A stretch of DNA of 64,000 nucleotides from positions 434,001 to 498,000 of the forward strand of contig NZ_SMFZ01000002.1 in the NCBI RefSeq assembly GCF_004339565.1, written 5' to 3'. This document shows, one piece after another, positions 40,597 through 49,518 of the stretch (within the stretch, counting starts at the first letter, position 1; each line of letters starts with the position of its first letter). The notes beneath the pieces were generated by a model. The model was not told where the DNA came from. It searched no databases and worked only from the letters and a program-made list of their open reading frames with translations. The stretch comes from Pseudonocardia endophytica (GTDB lineage: Bacteria; Actinomycetota; Actinomycetes; Mycobacteriales; Pseudonocardiaceae). Made by a program: the position numbers and the translations under genes.

Positions 40597-41571
40597 GTGA
40601 CCTCCCCAGACGGCAGCCAGCGGCTGTCCGACCCCGAGAGCCCCGACGACGCCGCCAACGAGGCGGCCATCGAGGCCGTCGAGGAGCACACGGGCGCGGG
40701 TGACGACCTGCCCGAGCAGTCCGCGCAGGACGCGGACGTCGAGGTCGCGTACGGCGACGCCGAGATCTCCGACGACTACACCGACCCCGACGACGTCTCG
40801 ACGCCCGGAGCGGCCGCCGAGACCGTCGAGGACGAGCGCGCCGAGGAGGCCGCCGAGGAGGCGGAGTCCCCGGAGGAGCAGGCGGCCGAGGCCACCGCGG
40901 AGGACGGCGACGACGACTCCGAGGAGCCGGACCCCGACGTCGACCCGGTCGAGGAGATGCGGACGGCACTGCGCCGCGCACCCGGCGACTGGTACGTCGT
41001 GCACTCCTACGCCGGCTACGAGAACAAGGTGAAGTCGAACCTCGAGACCCGGGCGCAGACCCTGGACGTCGAGGACTTCATCTTCCAGGTCGAGGTGCCC
41101 ACCGAAGAGGTCACCGAGATCAAGAACGGCCAGCGCAAGCGGGTGCAGCGCAAGGTGCTGCCCGGCTACATCCTGGTGCGCATGGAGCTCAACGACCAGT
41201 CGTGGGGCGCCGTGCGCAACACGCCCGGCGTGACCGGCTTCGTCGGCGCGACCCAGCGGCCGTCGCCGCTGACGCTGGACGAGGTCCTCAAGTTCCTGCT
41301 GCCCAAGGTCGAGCCCGCCGAGAAGCAGCCGGAGAAGGCCAAGGCCGGCGCCTCGGCGCCCGCGTCGGACGGCGGCGGCAGCTCCGGACCGGCGATCGAG
41401 GTCGACTTCGAGGTCGGCGAGTCGGTCACGGTCATGGACGGCCCGTTCGCGACGCTCCCGGCGAGCATCAGCGAGGTCAACGTCGACGCCCAGAAGTTGA
41501 AGGTGCTGGTCTCGATCTTCGGCCGCGAGACGCCGGTCGAGCTCGGGTTCAACCAGGTCTCCAAGATCTGA
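40597..41571 (+). CDS. nusG: Transcription elongation/termination factor NusG with acidic N-terminal extension
   Basis: 324 residues. Residues 1-~120 are a highly acidic Glu/Asp/Ala tail not found in E. coli NusG. The NGN domain follows (WYVVHSYAGYENKVKSNLE and GYILVRMELNDQSWGAVRNT), then a ~40-residue linker rich in Lys, Pro, Ser and Gly, then the KOW domain (GESVTVMDGPFATLPASISE to PVELGFNQVSKI). Couples RNA polymerase to Rho or the ribosome. GTG start. Long acidic extensions are usual in filamentous actinobacteria. Confidence 0.95.
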   Translation: MTSPDGSQRLSDPESPDDAANEAAIEAVEEHTGAGDDLPEQSAQDADVEVAYGDAEISDDYTDPDDVSTPGAAAETVEDERAEEAAEEAESPEEQAAEATAEDGDDDSEEPDPDVDPVEEMRTALRRAPGDWYVVHSYAGYENKVKSNLETRAQTLDVEDFIFQVEVPTEEVTEIKNGQRKRVQRKVLPGYILVRMELNDQSWGAVRNTPGVTGFVGATQRPSPLTLDEVLKFLLPKVEPAEKQPEKAKAGASAPASDGGGSSGPAIEVDFEVGESVTVMDGPFATLPASISEVNVDAQKLKVLVSIFGRETPVELGFNQVSKI

Positions 41572-41647
41572 CCGGAGCACCACAGACGCCGCGACCCACA
41601 GGCAGGGGAGTCGCGGAGCAGTACATCGATCACGACAGGACAAGGCG

Positions 41648-42082
41648 ATGCCACCCAAGAAGCGGAAGCTCTCCGCGATCATCAAGCTCCAGATCCAGGC
41701 CGGCGCGGCCACGCCCGCGCCGCCGGTCGGCCCCGCGCTCGGTCAGCACGGCGTCAACATCATGGAGTTCTGCAAGGCCTACAACGCGGCCACCGAGGCC
41801 CAGCGCGGCAACGTCGTGCCGGTCGAGATCTCGGTGTTCGAGGACCGCTCGTTCTCGTTCGAGCTGAAGACGCCACCGGCGGCCAAGCTGCTGCTCAAGG
41901 CGGCCGGCGTGGACAAGGGATCCGGCGAGCCGCACAAGACCAAGGTCGCCTCGGTGACCATGGACCAGGTGCGCGAGATCGCCGAGACGAAGATGCGCGA
42001 CCTCAACGCCACGAACATCGACCAGGCCGCCAAGATCATCGCCGGCACCGCCCGGTCGATGGGCATCACGGTCGACGGCTGA
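41648..42082 (+). CDS. rplK: Ribosomal protein L11
   Basis: 144 residues, standard length. Begins MPPKKRKLSAIIKLQIQAGA and contains GPALGQHGVNIMEFCKAYNA, the region bound by thiostrepton-type antibiotics and needed for RelA signalling. Directly after nusG and before rplA, as is conserved. Confidence 0.97.
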   Translation: MPPKKRKLSAIIKLQIQAGAATPAPPVGPALGQHGVNIMEFCKAYNAATEAQRGNVVPVEISVFEDRSFSFELKTPPAAKLLLKAAGVDKGSGEPHKTKVASVTMDQVREIAETKMRDLNATNIDQAAKIIAGTARSMGITVDG

Positions 42083-42154
42083 GCAGCAGACACCCGTACG
42101 CGTGGGAGAGCCGGGCGCGGCTCGCACCACGAACTGACTCCCTAGGAGACACAG

Positions 42155-42871
42155 ATGGCTAAGCGCAGCAAGGCCTACCTCGAGGCCGCCGCGAAGATCG
42201 ACGCGGACGCCCTCTACTCGCCGCTGCAGGCGGCGAAGCTGGCCCAGGAGACGTCCAGCAAGAACACCGACGCCACCGTCGAGGTGGCGATGCGGCTGGG
42301 CGTCGACCCCCGCCGGGCGGACCAGATGGTCCGCGGCACCGTGAACCTGCCGCACGGTACCGGCAAGACCGCCCGCGTGATCGTGTTCGCGACCGGTGAC
42401 AAGGCCACCGAGGCCGAGGCCGCCGGCGCCGACGCGGTCGGCGCCGAGGACCTGATCGAGCGGATCCAGGGCGGCTGGCTCGACTTCGACGCCGCGATCG
42501 CGACCCCGGACCAGATGGCGAAGGTCGGCCGGATCGCCCGCATCCTCGGCCCGCGTGGCCTGATGCCGAACCCGAAGACGGGCACCGTGACGCCGGACGT
42601 CACGAAGGCCGTCAACGAGATCAAGGGCGGCAAGGTCAACTTCCGGGTGGACAAGCAGTCGAACCTGCACATGATCATCGGGAAGGCGTCGTTCGACACC
42701 GAGAAGCTGGTGGAGAACTACGGCGCCGCACTGGACGAGATCCTGCGACTCAAGCCGTCCGCGGCGAAGGGCCGGTACGTCAAGAAGATCACGGTCTCGA
42801 CGAACGTCGGCCCCGGGATCCCGGTCGACCCGAACCGCACCCGCAACCTCCTGGTCGACGACCAGGCCTGA
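42155..42871 (+). CDS. rplA: Ribosomal protein L1
   Basis: 238 residues; MAKRSKAYLEAAAKID at the start and GPRGLMPNPKTGTVTPDV as the family signature. L1 forms the mobile stalk at the E site and represses its own operon. Strong AGGAG before the ATG. Last gene of the secE-nusG-rplKA block here, closed by a very long hairpin. Confidence 0.97.
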   Translation: MAKRSKAYLEAAAKIDADALYSPLQAAKLAQETSSKNTDATVEVAMRLGVDPRRADQMVRGTVNLPHGTGKTARVIVFATGDKATEAEAAGADAVGAEDLIERIQGGWLDFDAAIATPDQMAKVGRIARILGPRGLMPNPKTGTVTPDVTKAVNEIKGGKVNFRVDKQSNLHMIIGKASFDTEKLVENYGAALDEILRLKPSAAKGRYVKKITVSTNVGPGIPVDPNRTRNLLVDDQA

Positions 42872-42883
42872 GCGGTCCCATAC

Positions 42884-42936
42884 CGAACGAGGGGCACCTT
42901 CGAGCACTCACAGTGCTCGAAGGTGCCCCTCGTTCG
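42884..42936. terminator. 25-bp perfect hairpin terminator between rplA and CoA transferase
   Basis: The arms 42884-42908 and 42912-42936 are exact reverse complements over 25 bp (outer bases CGAACGAGGGGCACC) with a 3-nt CAC loop. It begins 12 bp after the rplA stop and ends 11 bp before the stop of the convergent gene, so it can serve both strands. No T-run. Confidence 0.85.
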
Positions 42937-42947
42937 TGGGCGGGAGG

Positions 42948-44048
42948 TCAGGCCCAGTCGGCCAGCACCGAGTCGACGTCCTCCGCGTCCGACCGCTTGC
43001 CGGCCACCTGCGTGCCGGTGCGGGAGAACCGCGGGGCGGGTGCCGCCTGCGCGACGCCGTCCTGCGTGACAATCGTGTCCCGCGCCGCCAGGTGCGGGTG
43101 GTCGGCGACCTCGCCGAACGCCAGCACCGGCGTGACGCAGGCGTCGGTGTCCGCGAACACCGCGGCCCACTCGTCGCGGGTGCGGGTGGCGAACACCTCG
43201 GCGAACCGCTTCGACGTGTCGTCCCAGTGCGAGCGGTCGAACTGCTCACCGAGCTCGGACGGGTCGATGCCGAGTCCCTGCAGCAGCTGCGCGTAGAACT
43301 GTGGCTCGATCGAGCCGACGGCGACGTGGCGGCCGTCGGAGCAGGTGTAGGTGTCGTAGAACGGCGCGTGCCCGTCGAGCAGGTTGACGCCGCGGTCGTC
43401 GTTCCATGCGCCGTGCGCGAGCATCCCCCACACCATCTGCACGAGGACGCTGGACCCGTCGACCATGGCCGCGTCGACGACCTGGCCCTGCCCGGAGCGC
43501 TGCGCCTCCCACAGCGCGGACAGGATGCCGATCACCAGCAGCATCGAGCCGCCGCCGAAGTCACCGACGAGGTTCAACGGCGGCACCGGGCGCTCCCCGG
43601 GCCTGCCGATCGCGTGCAGCGCGCCGGTCAGCGAGATGTAGTTGATGTCGTGGCCGGCCCGCGTGGCCATCGGCCCGTCCTGCCCCCAGCCGGTCATCCG
43701 GGCGTACACCAGGCGCGGGTTGCGGGCGTGGCACTCGTCGGGTCCGACGCCGAGGCGTTCGGTGACGCCCGGCCGGTAGCCCTCCATCAGCACGTCGGCG
43801 TGGTCGACGAGGCGCAGGACGGTCTCCCGTCCCGCCGGGTCCTTCAGGTCGGCGGCGACCGTGCGACGTCCGCGCAGCGTCGGGTCCGGCACGTCGTCGG
43901 AGCCGAGGTTCAGCCCGCCCGACGGCCGGTCGACGCGGACGACGTCCGCGCCGAGGTCACCCAGGATCATCGCGGCGTGCGGGCCCGGGCCGATCCCGGC
44001 GAGCTCCACCACCTTGAGTCCGGCGAGCGGTCCGCTTCCACTGGTCAC
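42948..44048 (-). CDS. CaiB/BaiF CoA transferase, alpha-methylacyl-CoA racemase type
   Basis: 366 residues. [29 protein letters not shown] at the N-terminus, [12 protein letters not shown] and [19 protein letters not shown] hold the His and Asp that in Mycobacterium Mcr act as the two bases (about His126 and Asp156). AMACR epimerises the 2-methyl branch of acyl-CoAs from sterol side chains or branched fatty acids, which fits the lipid genes further on. GTG start. A family-III CoA transferase with another substrate is the alternative. Confidence 0.87.
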   Translation of the reverse strand: [366 protein letters not shown]

Positions 44049-44118
44049 TGCAGGTACTTCCTCTCCTCGACCACGTCGTCCCGCAGGTGACCTTACGTCC
44101 CGCGTGGCCGGGACGAGG

Positions 44119-44406
44119 TCAGCGTTTTCCGGGCTGCACGGGTTGGTCGGCCGCCCACTCCCAGTAGCCCTGGGCGATCTCGTTCAGGTTGCGGCCCTCG
44201 TCGTCGCGCTCCTGGACCGTGAAGTGGTACCGGCCGGACTGCCACCGGTCCTTGTCCGCGACCTCGGTCAGGCACTCGCCGGCCCAGTCGTGCCAGCCGG
44301 CCGGGGAGTCCGGCGCGGGGTCGGGTGGCTCGCACTCGACGTCCGCGATCGGGTGCAGGTTGCCGCGCAGCGGCTGCCACTGGTGGACGTCGAGCCACAG
44401 ACTCAT
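44119..44406 (-). CDS. Hypothetical protein (95 aa)
   Basis: Begins MSLWLDVHQWQPLRGNLHPI and includes GWHDWAGECLTEV and YWEWAADQPV; rich in Trp and acidic residues, no membrane segment. GGAGAGG 8 bp before the ATG fixes the start, although the frame stays open for nearly 600 bp upstream across another gene. No family recognised. Confidence 0.65.
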   Translation of the reverse strand: MSLWLDVHQWQPLRGNLHPIADVECEPPDPAPDSPAGWHDWAGECLTEVADKDRWQSGRYHFTVQERDDEGRNLNEIAQGYWEWAADQPVQPGKR

Positions 44407-44504
44407 GTGTCGGGCCTCTCCGGTGAGATCAGATCCCCGGACGCAGTATCGGGACGCGACCCCACCCCGGCGATCCGACGCGCCGATCTCACTCGAACGG
44501 TCGA

Positions 44505-44915
44505 TCAGGCGGCCAGCAGGTCCTGGCGGCCGCGCTGCTCGAGGTTCTGCCTGTACGGGCCGAACAGCTGCTTGGCCAACGGCAGCACCTTGAGCAGCTT
44601 CGCGACCGGGCCCTTGGCGCGGACGTCGCCCTTCGCGAGCGCGACCGGCAGCACGACCTTGCCCAGCCAGAACCGGTTCCCGGTGTCGGCGGTCATGAAC
44701 AGCTCGACGTTCGGGTCGGGGCCTGCGCCGGCACCCGTGTGGATCTCCGCGTTCGGCATGTCCACGGTGATGACCGCGTCCGGGTCGGTGTAGACGATCC
44801 GCAGGACCACGCCGGACGGCCCGAGCGCCTCGACCAGCTTCGGGTCCTCCAGGCCCATCCGGAACACGCCACCGAGGTAGTCGTAGACCTCGGCCTCGTC
44901 GGCGAACAGTGCCAC
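44505..44915 (-). CDS. SCP2 sterol-carrier-like protein (paralogue 1)
   Basis: 136 residues. A small alpha/beta protein with LRIVYTDPDAVITVDMPNAE, TADTGNRFWLGKVVLPVALA and KGPVAKLLKVLPLAKQLFGP, the SCP2-type fold that binds a lipid in a tunnel. A paralogue with collinear motifs is encoded at 52676-53092 in the P450/SDR operon. GTG start with GGAGGAG upstream. Probably carries or presents a hydrophobic acyl or sterol ligand; ligand unknown. Confidence 0.78.
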   Translation of the reverse strand: MALFADEAEVYDYLGGVFRMGLEDPKLVEALGPSGVVLRIVYTDPDAVITVDMPNAEIHTGAGAGPDPNVELFMTADTGNRFWLGKVVLPVALAKGDVRAKGPVAKLLKVLPLAKQLFGPYRQNLEQRGRQDLLAA

Positions 44916-45031
44916 CGGCTGTCTCCTCCCGTGCTGCGTCCGGGCGCCGTCGCCCGGCTTTCGGGGGAGTCTGCCGTGCCCCGGGTTCGACGGGCACGCC
45001 GCGGCCGGGCCAGGCGTGGCCCGGCCGGGCC

Positions 45032-45685
45032 TCACTCCGGATCGAGCAACCCGCAGCGTCCCGCGAGCGCGGCGGCCTCGATCCGGTTCGCGACGCCGAG
45101 GCGGTGCAGCAGCGAGGCGATCATGCGCTTCGCGGTGCGTTCGCTGACCAGGAGCGGGCGGGCGATGTCGGCCGTCTCCAGCCCGTGGGCGAGCAGGCGC
45201 CAGAGCTCGATCTCCTTGTCCGACAGCCGGTCCAGTAGACCGTCGGCGGTCCGGTCGGCAGCGACGAGCAGTGCGTCCAGCAGCTCGGCGCGGAGCACCC
45301 GCACCCCGGCGGAGATCGCCAGCAGTGGCGCGACGAGCACCTCGGGGTCCGCCGACTTGCCCAGGTAGCCCTCGGCGCCCGCGCGCAGGGCCGCCGCGGC
45401 GAGATCGAGGTCCTCGGTGCCGGACAGTGCGAGCACCCGGGTCGACGGGTACGACGACTTGATCCGCCGGATCGTCTCCACACCGCCCAGCGGGGGCAGC
45501 GCAAGGTCGACGATCGCGATGTCCGCCCGGTGCTTGCCGACGAGCGCGACGGCCTCCTCACCCGCCGTCGCGGACCCCTCGACGACGAACGTGTCCCCGG
45601 CGCGCGCCTGCAGCAGCAGGGCGAGACCCTGCGAGAACAAGGCGTGATCGTCCACGATCACCACCCGGAGCGGACCGTCCGGCAC
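45032..45685 (-). CDS. LuxR/NarL-type response regulator
   Basis: 217 residues. Receiver domain with the acidic pair Asp12/Asp13 (VIVDDHALF), phospho-acceptor Asp60 (IAIVDLALPP), and the conserved Ser/Thr and Lys in LALSGTEDLDL and GYLGKSADPE. C-terminal HTH: LLDRLSDKEIELWRLLAHGL and LLVSERTAKRMIASLLHRLG. GTG at 45685 starts directly before the receiver (VPDGPLRVVIVDDH); an upstream extension is unlikely. Divergent from a histidine kinase that begins 215 bp away, its likely partner. Confidence 0.88.
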   Translation of the reverse strand: MPDGPLRVVIVDDHALFSQGLALLLQARAGDTFVVEGSATAGEEAVALVGKHRADIAIVDLALPPLGGVETIRRIKSSYPSTRVLALSGTEDLDLAAAALRAGAEGYLGKSADPEVLVAPLLAISAGVRVLRAELLDALLVAADRTADGLLDRLSDKEIELWRLLAHGLETADIARPLLVSERTAKRMIASLLHRLGVANRIEAAALAGRCGLLDPE

Positions 45686-45900
45686 GGCGCCGACCCTAGT
45701 GCCGCGCCGCGGGGCGTCCGGCACCGGACTCGGTGGCCCAGGCGCGCCCGCAGGCGTCGTTGCCGCCCGTGCGAGGACGCCCGGTAGGAGCCGCGGGCGG
45801 CGCCGTGCCTGCGAACGCCTGGACCCGCCGGTCACGGCAACGACGCCCCACGACACGGCACTAGTCTTCCCCGACCAGCCTCCGATCCGCGGGAGTCGCA

Positions 45901-47148
45901 GTGGACGAGATGCCGGAGCGCACCGCCGAGGAGCGCACGGCCGTCGTGATCCGGGTCGCCGTCGTCGCGGCGACGGCGGTGCTGCTCGTGCTCGACCCGG
46001 ACGTGGCGGGCGAGCGGTTCACGGTCGCCGCCGTGCTCGTCGCCGTCGCGGCCGTGTACGCGGCCGGGCTGCTGGTCGGTGGCCTGCGCGGGCCGCTACC
46101 GGTGAAGCCCGCGCTGCTGACCGGGGTGGACGGCCTGCTCGTGGTCCTGGCGTGCGGGCTCACCGGGGGTGCGCGGAGCCTGATGGTCGCGGCGCTGCCG
46201 CTGGTCGCCATCGCCGCCGCGCTGCGCGCGGGTCAGTCGGTCGCCCGGCTGGCCGCGCTCGCGCTCGGTGCCGGGTACACGGCGGCCGCCGTGCTCGGGT
46301 CCGAGCCGTCGCAGTCGCTCGGCTCCCGTGTCCTGATCGGACTGTGGTGGACCGGGTTCCTGCTGGCGACAGCCGTGCTCGTCGGCGTGTTCGTGCGGCT
46401 CCTGGAACGGCAGCTGGCCGTCGCGGCGGAGTCGCGGGCCCGCGCGGAGACCGAGCACGAGCGCTACCTCTCCGAACGGGCGCAGGGCCGGGCGCGGCTC
46501 GACGGAGCGCGCGTCGTGCTGCACGAGTTCCGCACGCCGGTCGCGTCCCTGACGGCGCTGTCCGCGGACCTGGCCGCCGACCGGCTCTCCGACGACGCCC
46601 GCCGACGCGCGACCGGCCTGCTCGCGGAGCACGCGGCACACCTGCGGGACATGCTCGACGGCCTGGCCGACCTCGCCGTCATCGACGGCAGTCCGCTCGG
46701 CAGGGTCCGTCCACGCCGGGTCGATCTGGCCGACCTCGCGGAGGCGGTGCTGGACGCGGCCGGCGTCGCGGAGGAGCGCCGACGCCCGCATGTCGAACCG
46801 GACGGCGCCGCCGTGCAGTGCGATCCGCAGCGGCTGCGTCGGCTGCTGACCAACCTCGTCGAGAACGCCGCCCGCCATTCCGGGGACGCGCCCGTCGAAC
46901 TCGATCTGCGGCACGACGGCACGACGCTGACCGCGGAGGTCCGTGACCGCGGCCCGGGCCTGCCCGCCGGCCAGGAAGGACTGGTGACGGCGAAGGGGGT
47001 GGCGCTGGGGGAGCGCCGCGGCACGGCCGGGCTCGGGCTGTGGATCGCCGAGGCGCTCGCGACGGCGATGGCCGGAGAGCTGAGCCTGCTGCCACGCGAC
47101 GACGGCGGGCTGGTGGCGCGTCTGGACCTGCCGCTCCCGCCGGCGTGA
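45901..47148 (+). CDS. Membrane sensor histidine kinase
   Basis: 415 residues. N-terminal membrane region of four to six hydrophobic segments (residues ~17-165) with almost no extracytoplasmic loop, then a coiled-coil, the H-box VVLHEFRTPVASLTALS (His208), N-box NLVENAARHSG, G1 DRGPGLPAG and G2 TAGLGLWIAEAL. The lack of a sensor domain suggests detection within the membrane. The H-box reads HEFRTP like HisKA kinases, yet the neighbouring regulator is NarL-type, which usually pairs with HisKA_3 kinases. GTG start. Confidence 0.87.
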   Translation: MDEMPERTAEERTAVVIRVAVVAATAVLLVLDPDVAGERFTVAAVLVAVAAVYAAGLLVGGLRGPLPVKPALLTGVDGLLVVLACGLTGGARSLMVAALPLVAIAAALRAGQSVARLAALALGAGYTAAAVLGSEPSQSLGSRVLIGLWWTGFLLATAVLVGVFVRLLERQLAVAAESRARAETEHERYLSERAQGRARLDGARVVLHEFRTPVASLTALSADLAADRLSDDARRRATGLLAEHAAHLRDMLDGLADLAVIDGSPLGRVRPRRVDLADLAEAVLDAAGVAEERRRPHVEPDGAAVQCDPQRLRRLLTNLVENAARHSGDAPVELDLRHDGTTLTAEVRDRGPGLPAGQEGLVTAKGVALGERRGTAGLGLWIAEALATAMAGELSLLPRDDGGLVARLDLPLPPA

Positions 47149-47358
47149 CCCCGCGGCAGCGGGAGCGTTCCACTCGACCGCGTCGGCGGAATCGGCAGGT
47201 ACGTTCCCGCGGCCGGGAGGACCGGAGCGTTCCACTCGGTCGGTGGCCGGCGTCGAGTGGCACGTTCGCGCGGTCTCGCGACGGCTGGCACGTGGGGGCC
47301 AGTGCTGGCGCCCACGGCGGGTGTGGGGCGCCGGTGACGTGCGCCATGATCCCGTGCC

Positions 47359-48465
47359 ATGCGGACGACGGCGGCGGTGCTGTGGGAACCGGGCGGCAAG
47401 TGGGAGGTCGAGGAGGTCGAGCTCGACGGGCCGAAGGCCGGAGAGGTTCTCGTCGAACTGACGGCATCCGGACTCTGTCACTCCGACGAGCACCTGGTCA
47501 CCGGTGACCTGCCCGTCGCGTACCCGATGGTCGGCGGTCACGAGGGTGCCGGACGGGTGCTCGAGATCGGCGAGGGCGTCACCGAGGTCGCCGTCGGCGA
47601 CCCGGTCGTGATGACGTTCCTGCCGTCCTGCGGGCGCTGCCCGTACTGCGCGCGCGGCCTGCCCAACCTCTGCAACGACGGCGCGGGCGCCACGCTCGGC
47701 CCGCAGCTCGACGGGACCTACAGGTTCCACGCGCGGGGCGAGGACGTCGGGCAGATGTGCCTGCTCGGCACGTTCGCGAAGCACACCGTCGTCCCGGTGA
47801 AGTCCGTCGTGACGATCGACGAGGGCTTCCCGCTGGACCTCGCCGCGCTCGTCGGGTGCGGCGTCACCACCGGCTTCGGCTCGGCCGTGCGCAGCGCCGA
47901 CCTGCGGGCCGGTGACTCCACCGTCGTGATCGGCGTCGGTGGCATCGGCGCGAACGCCGTGCAGGGCGCGCGGATCGCCGGCTGCCGGTACGTCGTGGCC
48001 GTCGACCCGGTCGAGTCCAAGCACGAGCACGCGAGGGCGCTGGGCGCCACGCACGTCGCGACGAGCATCGACGAGGCGTGGGAGATCGTGTCCGAGCTGA
48101 CCCGCGGGCAGCTCGCGGACGCCGCGATCCTGTGCACCGGCGTGGCCGAGGGCGCCGACCTGCAGCCCGCTCTGCAGCTCGTCGGCAAGGGCGGACGCGT
48201 CGTCGTCACCGCGCTCGGGCACGCAGAACAGGACACGGCGTCGCTGTCGCTGCTGGAGCTGACGCTCTACGAGAAGCAGATCCGCGGCGCGCTGTTCGGC
48301 AGCTCCGCCGCGCAGCACGACGTCCCCCGCCTGCTGGAGATGCACAACCTCGGACAGCTCAAGCTCCGCGAGCTGATCACCAAGGAGTACACGCTCGAGC
48401 AGGTGAACGACGGTTACGCCGACATGCGCGCGGGCCGCAACATCCGGGGCCTGATCCGATACTGA
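47359..48465 (+). CDS. Zinc alcohol dehydrogenase (NDMA-dependent/class III-like)
   Basis: 368-residue MDR family enzyme. Catalytic zinc ligands in LCHSDEHL and GGHEGAGRV; structural zinc cysteines in SCGRCPYCARGLPNLC; Rossmann motif VIGVGGIGANAVQGARIAG. Sequence and the GTYRFHARGEDVGQMCLLGTFAKH segment are typical of actinobacterial NDMA-dependent alcohol dehydrogenases with tightly bound NAD. 45 bp before and co-directional with R2lox, so they probably form an operon. Upstream gap 47149-47358 has two GAGCGTTCCACTCG copies but no gene. Confidence 0.9.
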   Translation: MRTTAAVLWEPGGKWEVEEVELDGPKAGEVLVELTASGLCHSDEHLVTGDLPVAYPMVGGHEGAGRVLEIGEGVTEVAVGDPVVMTFLPSCGRCPYCARGLPNLCNDGAGATLGPQLDGTYRFHARGEDVGQMCLLGTFAKHTVVPVKSVVTIDEGFPLDLAALVGCGVTTGFGSAVRSADLRAGDSTVVIGVGGIGANAVQGARIAGCRYVVAVDPVESKHEHARALGATHVATSIDEAWEIVSELTRGQLADAAILCTGVAEGADLQPALQLVGKGGRVVVTALGHAEQDTASLSLLELTLYEKQIRGALFGSSAAQHDVPRLLEMHNLGQLKLRELITKEYTLEQVNDGYADMRAGRNIRGLIRY

Positions 48466-48510
48466 TCATCTGACGCCAGCCCACCACCGGACGGCAAGGG
48501 AGCCAGGAAC

Positions 48511-49497
48511 GTGAGCACGAAGCGGACGATCGAGCACGGCAAGCGGGACGGGTTCGCCAGCCTGTCCCCGATGACGGGTGGGGGCCTGAACCCCGACTCG
48601 TTCCCGATGCGGCTGTTCCGCAAGGGTAACGCGAAGCCGTGGGACCCGGCGTCGATCGACTTCTCGCAGGACGCGAAGGACTTCGCCGCCATGACCGACG
48701 ACGAGCGCTGGCAGACCTGCGCGCTGGCCGCGCAGTTCCTGGCCGGTGAGGAGTCGGTGACCCAGGACCTGCAGCCGTTCGTCGCGGCGATGGCCTCCGA
48801 GGGCCGTCTGGCCGACGAGATGTACCTGACGCAGTTCGTCTACGAGGAGGCCAAGCACACGCAGGCCTTCCGGCTGTGGTTCGACGCGGTCGGCATGACC
48901 GGCGACCTTCACGAGTACATCGACGACAACGAGCACTACATGCAGATCTTCACGCAGGCGTTGCCGGAGAGCCTGTACGCGCTGCAGAACGACCCGTCGC
49001 CGCGCAGCCAGATCCGCGCGTCGGTGACCTACAACCACATCGTCGAGGGCACGCTGGCGCTCACCGGCTACTTCGCATGGCACAAGATCTGCGCCGAGCG
49101 CGGCATCCTGCCCGGCATGCAGCAGGTGATCAAGCACATCGGCGACGACGAGCGCCGCCACATGGCGTGGGGCACGTTCACCTGCCGCCGCCACGTCGCC
49201 GCCGACGACGCGAACTGGGACCTCGTCGACGAGCGCATGCAGGAGCTCATGGTCCCGGCGATGGGCGTGGTCACCGGCACGGTGGACCGCTTCGGTGAGG
49301 GCGAGACGCCGTTCGGCATCGACATCAACGAGCTGGCCGAGTACGCGATGGACAAGCTCGGCCGCCGTCTCGGCGCGATCGAGTCCGCGCGCGGCGCCGA
49401 CCTGCACGTGATCGACGTCGACGCCGAGCCGGAGAACCTCGAGGAGCAGTTCCACGCCGAGGACGAGCGGGAGCTCGTCGCGGCCGCGGCGGGCTGA
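48511..49497 (+). CDS. R2-like ligand-binding oxidase (R2lox; often annotated NrdB)
   Basis: 328 residues, close to Mycobacterium tuberculosis Rv0233. The metal ligands align with a constant +12 offset: Glu80 (GEESVTQD), Glu113 and His116 (EEAKHTQ), Glu179 (NHIVEG), Glu214 and His217 (DDERRHMAWG). The residues that form the Val-Tyr ether cross-link in R2lox, Val83 and Tyr174 (TYNHIVEG), are both present. R2lox assembles a Mn/Fe centre and binds a long-chain fatty acid; it is not a ribonucleotide reductase radical subunit. GTG start. Pairing with the alcohol dehydrogenase suggests oxidation of an alkyl substrate in two steps. Confidence 0.9.
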   Translation: MSTKRTIEHGKRDGFASLSPMTGGGLNPDSFPMRLFRKGNAKPWDPASIDFSQDAKDFAAMTDDERWQTCALAAQFLAGEESVTQDLQPFVAAMASEGRLADEMYLTQFVYEEAKHTQAFRLWFDAVGMTGDLHEYIDDNEHYMQIFTQALPESLYALQNDPSPRSQIRASVTYNHIVEGTLALTGYFAWHKICAERGILPGMQQVIKHIGDDERRHMAWGTFTCRRHVAADDANWDLVDERMQELMVPAMGVVTGTVDRFGEGETPFGIDINELAEYAMDKLGRRLGAIESARGADLHVIDVDAEPENLEEQFHAEDERELVAAAAG

Positions 49498-49518
49498 GGC
49501 TCGGCCACCGGAGCGGTG

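Noticed and set aside
44407..44997. N-terminal extension of the 95-aa hypothetical protein
   Set aside because: The frame is open but antisense-like in composition and overlaps the SCP2-like gene; GGAGAGG before the ATG at 44406 fixes the start.
46096..48345. 749-residue open frame on the minus strand
   Set aside because: It is antisense to the histidine kinase and alcohol dehydrogenase, both with complete motifs.
48511..49497. Class I ribonucleotide reductase beta subunit
   Set aside because: The residues match R2lox (Val83 and Tyr174 cross-link pair, Rv0233-like sequence), and no nrdA or nrdI is nearby.
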